Shown here: positions 6,874 to 14,400 of the stretch, piece by piece
How the letters are laid out: every line of letters begins with the position of its first letter
Position numbering within the stretch: the first letter of the stretch is position 1
NCBI GenBank assembly: GCA_035761265.1
Contig: DASTRL010000150.1
Location: 1 to 14,842 of the forward strand
DNA from: CADEED01 sp035761265
Lineage (GTDB): Bacteria; Pseudomonadota; Gammaproteobacteria; Steroidobacterales; Steroidobacteraceae
Length of the DNA stretch: 14,842 nucleotides
Reading direction: 5' to 3'
The notes under the pieces: model-generated
What the model was told of the DNA's origin: nothing
The model's input: only the letters and a program-made list of their open reading frames with translations
Databases searched by the model: none
Made by a program: the position numbers and the translations under genes

Positions 6874-9300
6874 ATGAAGAGATGGATTTCGCGCGGCACC
6901 GCCGCGCTCCTGGGCCTGCCGTTCACCATCGCCGCGCAGACGCCTGCGCAACCACCCACCGACGAGCAGATCAGCGAGGTCATCGTCGTCACCGCGCAGA
7001 AGCGCACCACGACGCTGCAGGACGTGCCGTTCTCGGTCGCGGCGATGACCAGCGAGGACATCAAGGAATCGGGCGCCACCAACATCGTGGAGATCGCGCG
7101 CAACGTGCCGGGCCTGTACATCACGGATCTCGGCCCCGGCCAGAGCCAGGTGGCGATCCGCGGCATCAGCGCCGGCCAGGTGGTGCGCGACCAGCCGGGC
7201 GTCAAGGAGTCGGTCGGCATCTACCTGGACGAATCACCGATCTCGGTGGCCTTGTTCACGCCGGACCTGGACCTCTACGACCTCGACCGCATCGAAGTGC
7301 TGCGCGGCCCGCAGGGCACGCTGTTCGGCGCGGGGTCGAGCTCCGGCACGGTGCGCTACATCACCGCGCAGCCCAACGTCGGCCGGTTCGGCGGCTCGGC
7401 GGAAGCCGGGTTCAACACGCTGAGCGGTGGGGACTGGGGTGGCTCGCTGAAAGGCGCGGTGAACGTGCCGCTCGGCGACGATGCCGCCATGCGCGCCGTC
7501 GGCTACTACGACGAGCTCGCCGGTTTCATCGACTCTATCTACCCGGGGCGCCCGACACGCCATGACGTCAACGGCGGATCCAAGGCCGGCGGGCGGCTGG
7601 CCTTTCGCATCGAGCCCACGGAGCACATCGCCATCTCGCCGCGCGTGGTGTACCAGAAGCTAGAGACCGACGGCTATCCGCGCGTCGACGTCTACAGCAT
7701 CCTCGGCAATCCCTACACCACCACCGAGCCGCCGGTGACGCCGGGCAGGCGACAGCAGGTGACGCAGATCGGCGAGGGTCTCACGGATGAATTCTCCATG
7801 GCGGATCTCACGCTGGAGTTCGGCTTCGGCGACGTGGGCCTGACCAGCGTCACCACCTACATCGATCGCACCGTCAACGTCGTGCGCGACGCCAGCCAGC
7901 TCACCGGCAGCGTGACCAAGTCCCTCGGCGGCACCGACGCCGAAGCGCGGCTCGATTCGCCGCTGATCGATCACACCGACCTGCAGGTCTTCAGCCAGGA
8001 GCTGCGGCTTGCGTCCTCGGGCGAGGGCCCGTTCCAGTGGCTGGCGGGCGCGTTCTACCAGAGCGCCGATCGCAAGTACGGACAGACGCTGCCGACGCCG
8101 GGCTACGACGCCGTCACGCTGCGGCTGGTCAACCACGACAGTGCGTTCTACGGAGCGCCGCCCGATACGCCTTACTACTCCCGCCTGAGCTACGACTTCC
8201 GGCAGTTCGCGGTGTTCGGCGAGGCCACGTATCGGTTCAATCCACAGTGGGCGCTCACCGGCGGCCTGCGCTACTACGATTTCAACGAGGACCGGCTGCT
8301 CACTTTCGCCGGCGTGTTCGCGGACATGGGATACCGCGATCAGCCGGGCTCGACCAGCTCGGACGGGCTCTCGCCGCGCGTGATCCTGGCCTTCAGCCCC
8401 AACAAGAACGTGCAGCTCACGGCGCAGGCCGCCAAGGGCTTCCGGCTCGGCGGCATCAACGATCCGCTCAACGTCACGCTGTGCCAGGGTGGCGACCTTG
8501 CGACCTACAGCGGGCATCCGACCTGGGATGATGAAAAGGTCATGAATTACGAGGTCGGCGCCAAGACGCGGCTCGCCGACGGGCGCGTCACGTTGAACGG
8601 CTCGGTGTTCATGACGACGGTGGATGGCCTGCAGGTCATCGCGGATGCGGGCAGTTGCTCCTCGCGCATCGTCCTCAACGCCGACGCGCAGACGCGCGGC
8701 GCGGAGATGGAGCTGTTCGCGCATCCGGACGAGCACTGGGATTTCGGCCTGTCGGCGACTTTCGTGGACGCGCAGATCACCGAGACGCAGCGGGATTCGA
8801 ATGGCAACGTCATCGCGGGAATCCGCGATGGCAACTGGTTGCCGACTTCGCCGGACTGGCAGTTCGCAGCCACGGGCGCGTTCACGTGGGGACTGGGCGA
8901 TGCGCTCGAGAGCTACGTGCGGCTCACGGCGCAGCACGTGGGGCGCTCGTACACGCAGCTCGCGGACCAGGAGCCGGGATTCGGTTTCATCTCCAACGCG
9001 CCGAACGCGCCGGCAGGATCTGCCGCGTTGATCGACATGGGCACCGTCGACGGCAATCCCAACACGCCCGCGATCGAGCCTCTGACCGTGCCCTTCGATC
9101 CGCGCCTCGAGAAGTACGACATCGTGAACCTGCGCTGGGGCATCCGCGCCGACCGTTGGGAAGGCACGCTGTACGTCAACAACCTGTTCGACGAACGCGC
9201 CTTCCTGTCCGTGGACCGCGAACGCGGCCGCCGCGCGCGCGTCGGCTATCTCACCAATCCCCCGAGGTCCTACGGCGTGAGCTTCCGCCTGAACTTCTAA
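6874..9300 (+). CDS. TonB-dependent outer-membrane receptor
   Basis: This is a TonB-energised outer-membrane importer of 808 residues. Residues 1-21 form a signal peptide ending ...FTIAA. A TonB-box-like EVIVVTAQKR lies at 35-44. The plug domain follows, with LQDVPFSVAAMTSEDI (48-63), a VAIRGIS motif (93-99) and RIEVLRGPQGTLFGAGSSSG (139-158). The remainder alternates strands and Gly/Asp/Asn-rich loops, as in a 22-strand barrel, and the protein ends FRLNF with the terminal phenylalanine recognised by the BAM machinery. The length is normal for the family. The sequence style resembles the oligotrophic Xanthomonad/Sphingomonad receptors often annotated as iron-complex receptors, but nothing here proves a siderophore ligand. 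The S9 peptidase upstream makes a peptide or peptide-linked ligand plausible. The stop TAA overlaps the first arm of a REP hairpin. Confidence 0.93.
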   Translation: MKRWISRGTAALLGLPFTIAAQTPAQPPTDEQISEVIVVTAQKRTTTLQDVPFSVAAMTSEDIKESGATNIVEIARNVPGLYITDLGPGQSQVAIRGISAGQVVRDQPGVKESVGIYLDESPISVALFTPDLDLYDLDRIEVLRGPQGTLFGAGSSSGTVRYITAQPNVGRFGGSAEAGFNTLSGGDWGGSLKGAVNVPLGDDAAMRAVGYYDELAGFIDSIYPGRPTRHDVNGGSKAGGRLAFRIEPTEHIAISPRVVYQKLETDGYPRVDVYSILGNPYTTTEPPVTPGRRQQVTQIGEGLTDEFSMADLTLEFGFGDVGLTSVTTYIDRTVNVVRDASQLTGSVTKSLGGTDAEARLDSPLIDHTDLQVFSQELRLASSGEGPFQWLAGAFYQSADRKYGQTLPTPGYDAVTLRLVNHDSAFYGAPPDTPYYSRLSYDFRQFAVFGEATYRFNPQWALTGGLRYYDFNEDRLLTFAGVFADMGYRDQPGSTSSDGLSPRVILAFSPNKNVQLTAQAAKGFRLGGINDPLNVTLCQGGDLATYSGHPTWDDEKVMNYEVGAKTRLADGRVTLNGSVFMTTVDGLQVIADAGSCSSRIVLNADAQTRGAEMELFAHPDEHWDFGLSATFVDAQITETQRDSNGNVIAGIRDGNWLPTSPDWQFAATGAFTWGLGDALESYVRLTAQHVGRSYTQLADQEPGFGFISNAPNAPAGSAALIDMGTVDGNPNTPAIEPLTVPFDPRLEKYDIVNLRWGIRADRWEGTLYVNNLFDERAFLSVDRERGRRARVGYLTNPPRSYGVSFRLNF

Positions 9301-9375
9301 AGGGGGACAGTCCCTCTTTGCTAGGAAAGAGGGACAGTCCCCCTTTCCTAGCAAACCGGGACTGTCCCCATTTCC
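9299..9375. repeat. REP-like hairpin cluster between convergent genes
   Basis: Three related arms lie in 77 bp. Arm 1 (9299-9319) pairs with arm 2 (9326-9346) at 20 of 21 positions around the 6-nt loop GCTAGG. Arm 3 (9358-9373, GGGACTGTCCCCATTT) is a further inverted copy. An overlapping quasi-palindrome of 39 nt (9317-9355, 36 matching positions) starts TTTGCTAGG and ends CCTAGCAAA, so two alternative folds are possible. The cluster fills the whole gap between the receptor stop (TAA 9298-9300) and the protease stop (TAG, complement of 9375-9377) and overlaps both. It is a strong candidate for a bidirectional terminator or 3'-end stabiliser, although no long T-run follows. Elements with this GGGGACAGTCCC core are commonly associated with REP-associated tyrosine transposases; none lies in the window. 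Confidence 0.88.
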
Positions 9376-10211
9376 TACGCCAGCGCGGGGTAGGTGAAGA
9401 ACAGGAAGTGCAGTGCGTTGAGGCCGAAGTGCACGGCCATCGACGCCTCGATGCGCTGCGTGCGGTGATACGCGATGCCGTACCCCACGCCCGCCACGGC
9501 CGCCGCCAGCGCATACTTCCACCCGCCACCCAGGTGCGCGGCCCCGAACAGCACCGACGCCAAGGCAATCGCGATGACCGCGGCGGCTCGCCGGTTCGAG
9601 CCAATCTGCGCCAGCTCGTGCTGCACGAAGCCGCGAAAGAACGCCTCCTCGGAAAGACAGGTGAAGAACAGGTTCACCACCGCCCAGGTGAAGAACAGCG
9701 GCGTCCACTTCGCATCGAACCTGACGTAGCCGAGCGCCAACGTCAGCGCCATCACGACACTCACCGTGACCAGCAGCACCGGCAAGGCTCGCCTGAGGAC
9801 TCGCGCCAGCTCGCGCCCCGAACGCACACGCGCCGTATTGATCAGCCCCAGGATGAAAATGCCTCCCACCACTTTGGGAAAGCCAAGACCGATGCCATAC
9901 GGGATCGCGCCCGGCGACAGCACCGTGTCGGCCACCAGCACGGTGCGCGGAAATCCGGGCAACAGCACCAGTCCCATGGCGAGCGCAAGCAGGAAGAAGG
10001 CGAGCCCGGTGACGAGACGGTACTTCCCCGCATGGACGTGCGCCCACGCCAGCGCGCCGAGCAACGCGATCCAAAGCGCCGCGAGCCCCTGCAACGCACC
10101 GGTGAAGTAGCCAGCCAACACGGAGGCGAGCAGTGCACAAACCCAGACCGCACGCGGCATCCACAGGCCGAACACCGTGAACAGCAGCAGCGCGAACGGC
10201 AGCAGGTGCAT
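9375..10211 (-). CDS. CPBP-family intramembrane metalloprotease (Abi/CAAX protease-like)
   Basis: This is a polytopic inner-membrane protein of 278 residues, almost wholly hydrophobic, with about eight predicted helices. The three CPBP (formerly CAAX/Abi, Rce1-related) motifs are intact: EEAFFR at residues 188-193, FGAAH at 222-226 and HFGLN at 261-265. The glutamates and histidines form the presumed metal-binding active site within the membrane. The family includes prenyl-protein proteases and bacteriocin-immunity proteins, but most bacterial members have no known substrate, and none is evident here. The ATG follows the oxidase stop by only 3 nt with no Shine-Dalgarno of its own, so it is probably translated by coupling from the oxidase message. 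The stop TAG lies in TAGGAAATGGGGACAGTCCC, the edge of the REP cluster. Confidence 0.9.
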   Translation of the reverse strand: MHLLPFALLLFTVFGLWMPRAVWVCALLASVLAGYFTGALQGLAALWIALLGALAWAHVHAGKYRLVTGLAFFLLALAMGLVLLPGFPRTVLVADTVLSPGAIPYGIGLGFPKVVGGIFILGLINTARVRSGRELARVLRRALPVLLVTVSVVMALTLALGYVRFDAKWTPLFFTWAVVNLFFTCLSEEAFFRGFVQHELAQIGSNRRAAAVIAIALASVLFGAAHLGGGWKYALAAAVAGVGYGIAYHRTQRIEASMAVHFGLNALHFLFFTYPALA

Positions 10212-10214
10212 CGT

Positions 10215-11375
10215 TCAATGCACCGCGCGATTCTGCTGCTCGGCCTTCGCTGCCAGGCCGAATCGCGGCTCGGCTTGCTCGAGCTTGCCGGTCAGTAGTT
10301 CGGCCGCGTAGCGCCCGACCTCGGGGCCGTGCTTGAACCCATGCCCCGATCCCGCGCCCACCAGCAACACGTTGCCGGCCGTCGGATGCCGGTCGATCAG
10401 CAGATCGCCGTTCGAGCTGTTCTCGTATTGGCAGACGCGTTCCTCGTTGAGCGGTGCGGAAGCCAGCGCCGGAAAGCGCTTCGCGAGGTAGGCGCGCGCG
10501 TCGGCCAGCGCGCCCGGCGAGGCGACGCGGTCGCCGCGGTCGGGATCAATGGGCGGGCCATGCTCGTCGTGCGCCACCTTGAAGCCTCGGCCCTCCAGAT
10601 CGGGCATGCCGTAGAAGATGTCGCCGTCATTGAAGTCGGCCCAGCCGGGCAGGGCCGCACCGGTGAAACGCGCATCACCCGGCGGTGTCGCGAAGAAAAA
10701 CACTTCCTGGCGCGTGGGAAAAATGCGCGGCCCCAGCAGTCGCGGGAATAGTTTGGCCAACCAGGGCCCGCAGGCGAACACGTAGGCGGCCGCGCAGGCG
10801 AGGGACCCATCGCCGAGCGCTACGCCGCTCAAAGGCTTCGAGTCATCCGGCGGCTGAACCGCGGCCACGCGGTACTCGCCGCCGGCCCTGACGAACTGCC
10901 GCACCAGCGTCTGCACCGCGCGGCGCGCCATCAGCACGCCGAATTCGGGCTCCAGCAAGCCGACTTCGATGTCCTTCCAGGATGCCTGCGGAAATCGCTG
11001 CTCGAGAGCGGCGCGGTCGAGCTCGACCGTCGGTAGTTTGAGACGTCGGTGTACTTCGAGCGAGTCGTCGACGTAGGCCTCGCGCTTCGGGAAGAAGAAC
11101 AGCACGCCGATCGGGTGCAGGATGGGCAGGCCCGAGAGGTCCGACAGCCATTTCCACTGCGACAGCGAGTCGAAGGCCATGCGCGTGTAGATCTCGTCCC
11201 GGCCGTAGGACCCGCGCGTGAGCCGCGATTCACCGCCGGAAGAGGCGCGCGCGTGCGCCGCGCCGAAGGCATCGAGCAGCAGCACGCGTTGCCCGGCCTT
11301 GCGCAGATGCCATGCGGTCCAGGCGCCGAACACGCCGGCACCGACGACGACGGAATCCCAGGCCGGCTTGTTCAT
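10215..11375 (-). CDS. FAD-dependent amine oxidase, monomeric sarcosine oxidase / SolA type
   Basis: This cytoplasmic flavoenzyme of 386 residues is expected to oxidise an N-methyl or secondary amino acid to imine plus H2O2. The ATG at 11375 gives MNKPAWDSVVVGAGVFG, with the Rossmann motif GAGVFG at 12-17 and an acidic residue, D35, ending strand 2. Compared with Bacillus monomeric sarcosine oxidase (MSOX), the covalent-FAD cysteine is present (C315 in VCQYENS). So are the oxygen-activating lysine (K266), H269, K348 in GHGFK and the R51/R54 pair equivalent to R49/R52. It therefore looks active. Substrate may be sarcosine, N-methyltryptophan or another N-alkyl amino acid. Extending the frame upstream would translate the REP hairpin, so longer starts are unlikely. 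No Shine-Dalgarno is visible; the REP stem begins 8 nt before the ATG. The protease follows after 3 nt. Confidence 0.9.
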   Translation of the reverse strand: MNKPAWDSVVVGAGVFGAWTAWHLRKAGQRVLLLDAFGAAHARASSGGESRLTRGSYGRDEIYTRMAFDSLSQWKWLSDLSGLPILHPIGVLFFFPKREAYVDDSLEVHRRLKLPTVELDRAALEQRFPQASWKDIEVGLLEPEFGVLMARRAVQTLVRQFVRAGGEYRVAAVQPPDDSKPLSGVALGDGSLACAAAYVFACGPWLAKLFPRLLGPRIFPTRQEVFFFATPPGDARFTGAALPGWADFNDGDIFYGMPDLEGRGFKVAHDEHGPPIDPDRGDRVASPGALADARAYLAKRFPALASAPLNEERVCQYENSSNGDLLIDRHPTAGNVLLVGAGSGHGFKHGPEVGRYAAELLTGKLEQAEPRFGLAAKAEQQNRAVH

Positions 11376-11383
11376 GCGGGTGG

Positions 11384-11431
11384 AAAGGGGGACAGTCCCT
11401 CTTTCCTGGGAAAGAGGGACTGTCCCACTTT
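11384..11431. repeat. REP-like hairpin between cytochrome and oxidase genes
   Basis: The arms 11384-11404 and 11411-11431 pair at 20 of 21 positions around the 6-nt loop CCTGGG. The left arm is identical over all 21 nt to arm 1 at 9299-9319. The element lies between two same-strand genes: it touches the TAA stop of the upstream cytochrome gene (complement of 11431-11433) and ends 8 nt before the ATG of the oxidase. A read-through message would carry this hairpin just where the oxidase ribosome binding site should be. It may separate expression of the two genes or stabilise the upstream message. Confidence 0.88.
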
Positions 11432-14400
11432 TACGGATGTCCTCCGGCGGCGCCTTCCTTGGCCACCGACTGCATGGCGCGATTGCTTTCACCGAACGAT
11501 TCCTCGTTCGCGTTCTGCGCGCGCGAGCCGTCCAGCGCCTTGAGGAAGGCCACCACGTCGCGCAGCTGCGCGCGACTCATCATTTGCCCGTAGATCTCGG
11601 GCATCGACGACGGCGCGATCACCCGCTGCTTTACCTGCTTCGGATCCAGCGTCACCTGCGAACCATCGCCGCGCTTCAGCCGGATCGCGGTCGGCGATTC
11701 GTTGACGACGCTGCCGCTCTCGGTCTCGCCATTCGCCAGCGTGAACGTGACGATGTCGAACCCCGGCGCGATGTGCGCACTCGGCTTCACCACGGCCTCG
11801 AGCAGGTACTCGGGGGGCTGCTGCGCGCCGATGCGCGACAGGTCCGGGCCGGCCTCGCCCCCGTTGCCGCCCACCTTGTGGCAGCGCGCGCAGGGCAGGA
11901 TCTGGTTGTCGTAGAACTCGCGCGCGCCGCGCCGCGCGTCTCCACCCGCGAGCGCGAACGCGTAAGCGGCGAGCGGATCCTTGCCGCCAGCCCAGGCGGC
12001 CTGCTGCCTGTCCCAGCGCGCCTTGACGGCCGGCACCTCGCTCCTGGCGACCGCATCGAGCAACTCCACCTGCGCGCCCGGGCTCACCTTGCCGGCCGCG
12101 AGACGATCGAGCCCACTGATCAGCAGCGGTGCGGCCTGCGCCGGCTGCAGCTGACCCATGGCCTCGAACGCAGCGCGCTGCTCCGCCTCGGAGCCGGTAG
12201 CCGCAAAGCTCTTGATGACGGGCAGCGCGCGATCCGGCGCGCGATGCGCCAGGATCTGCAGCGCCGCGAGGCGCAGCGCCGGCACCCTGGACTTCTCCGC
12301 CAACGCCACCGCCTCGAGCACGGCATCGCCGCTGAATCCGTCCAGCACTTTCAGCGCGTTGCCGCGCACGGACTCGTCCGCCTGCTCATTGCCCACCAGC
12401 GCCACCAGCGTCGGCACGGCCGCGCGCAGGTCGAGTGCGGCGACGGCATCGAGCGCGGCGAGCTGCACCGATTGCGGAATGCCATTGCCGAGCAGTTTCG
12501 CGACCCGCGGTTCCAGCGCGTTCGCGGCGTCATCACCCGACCGCTTGTCCATCGGTCTGAAGATGCCGACCACGCGATCGCGCGCCGGCGTCTTGCCCCA
12601 CAGGCCAAGCTGCTTCAATGCCTCGGCCCGCATCTCGGGCGTCGCCTCATCGTTCAGCGCGTAGCCCGCCAGCACCTTGGCGCGCGCTGCGCCGCCAAGT
12701 CGGTAGTTGGCATTCAGCGCGCGCACCACCAGCGCCTCGTCGCCCGGCGGCGCGCTGGCGAGCTTGCCCGCGAGCGGCGCCAGGGCCAGCTCGACCGGCG
12801 CATCGTTGATGGCCTCGGCCGCCTCGCGCACGATGTACGCGTCGCTGTCACCCAGCAACGTGGCGATCGCCGGATCGTAGGAATACCGATACGCGAGCAG
12901 CACGCCGAGGCGCACGGCCGCGGAGGGATCCGTCGCGGCCTTGGCCAGCGCGGTATCCGCGCCGAGCCTGGACAGCGCATTGGCCGCGGCGAACCGCAGG
13001 TAAGAATCCTTGTTGTCATTGGCGCGCAGCAGCGCGATCAACGGCTCCGCCGAAGCCGCGTTGCCGAGCTTGCCCAGGCTTTGCGCCGCGAAGAACTGCA
13101 CGCGTGGCTCGGGGTCGGTGAGCAGCTTCTCGAGCGCGGGCCGGGCCTTGGCATCATGGATGTCGCCAAGGCCTTTGGCCGACTGGGCTCGAACTTCGGA
13201 GTCGGCATCGCCCAGTAGTTTGTTCAGGGTGGTAACCGCCGCGAGCGTCCCGCGGTCCGGCTTGCTGTTGCGTGCTGCCGCGCGGCCGAGCTGCGTCAGC
13301 CCCCACACCGCGTGCAGCCGCGCCAGCGGCGCCGCGGACTTGTCATTCGCCACCCTGCTGAAATCCGCCGTGCTCTTGCTGCCGCGTGCGGCCAGCTCGA
13401 GCTGCGCCTCGAGGCGCGCGCGGCGATCCGGATGCGCGAGCAGCGCCACCAGCTCCTGGTTGCTGCGCCGGGTGAACCCCTCGGCCAGTAGTTTGGCGAG
13501 ATCCGCGCTCACCTTGGCCTGCGCCGGATCCGCCTTCAGCGGCGTGATGCCGTAGATGCGGCCCTTGTTGGACTTGGGCCAGCCGTCGACCCAGTCGGCG
13601 AGATACAGCACGCCATCCGGGCCGAAGGTCACGTCCGTCGGCAGCACGCCGCCCATGAACTGCTGGCTGCTGGTGGGCGTGAACGTCGCGCCGTTCTGCT
13701 TGATCGTGTAGGTCTGGATGCCGCTGCGCGCGATGCTGCCCTTGAAATGCGTGATGAAGAAGTGGCCGGCGTACTCGGGCGTGAGTCCCGTGCCCGGGTA
13801 GTAGGTGAGCCCCGAAGGACCGTCCTCGATGTTGCAGATCGGCGGCAGTAGATAGGCCGGGCGTCCTTCGAAACGCGGCTTCCACAGGCCTTCGCGCATC
13901 CACGGGCCGCCGCGGCCGAGCGGCGCGTGCTGGTAGCCCACGCGCCAGCCGCTGTCGCCGCCTTCGACCAGGTACACCAGGCGCTCCTGGTCGCCCTGGT
14001 CGCTGTCGTTGTCGCCGGTGAAGAGATTGCCGTGCTCGTCGAACACGAGCTCCTGCGGATTGCGCAGGCCGCGGTGCACGACTTCGAGCTCGGTGCCGTC
14101 CGGGTTGGCGCGGAATACCGCGCCCTCGTCCGGGAAGGCGACGGTGCGACCGTCGCTGGTCTTCACGTTCATGCCGCGGTCGCCGATCGAGAAGTAGATC
14201 TTGCCGTCGTGACCCAGCGCCAGGCCGTGGAAGTCGTGGCCCGTGAAATTGAAGCGCACGCCGAAGCCGCGCAGCAGCTCGGTCTTCTTCACGTGGCCCG
14301 GCTCGCCTTCGAGCAGCCACAGGCTGGGGATGTTCGTGAACCACACCTTGCCGTGGCGCGCCAGCACGCCCGAGGCGATGCCGTCGAGCTCGCTGTTGAA

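Noticed and set aside
4820..9300. Lasso-peptide gene cluster
   Set aside because: Only an S9 peptidase and a receptor are present. No precursor peptide, B-protein or asparagine-synthetase-like cyclase can be seen on either strand.
7660..10218. 852-codon open frame on the minus strand opposite the receptor and overlapping the protease gene
   Set aside because: It runs antisense to a clear receptor and through the REP cluster, and its translation is Arg/Ala/Val-rich with no recognisable domain. High GC makes stop codons rare in this frame.
11376..11492. Upstream extension of the amine oxidase to a start at 11492
   Set aside because: The extra residues would be a translation of the REP hairpin (SGTVPLSQERGTVPLS) and overlap the cytochrome gene. 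The Rossmann motif sits at the usual distance from the ATG at 11375.
11218..13218. 666-codon plus-strand open frame opposite the cytochrome protein
   Set aside because: It is a shadow frame that passes through the REP hairpin, and the real gene on the other strand has clear propeller, HEAT and heme motifs.
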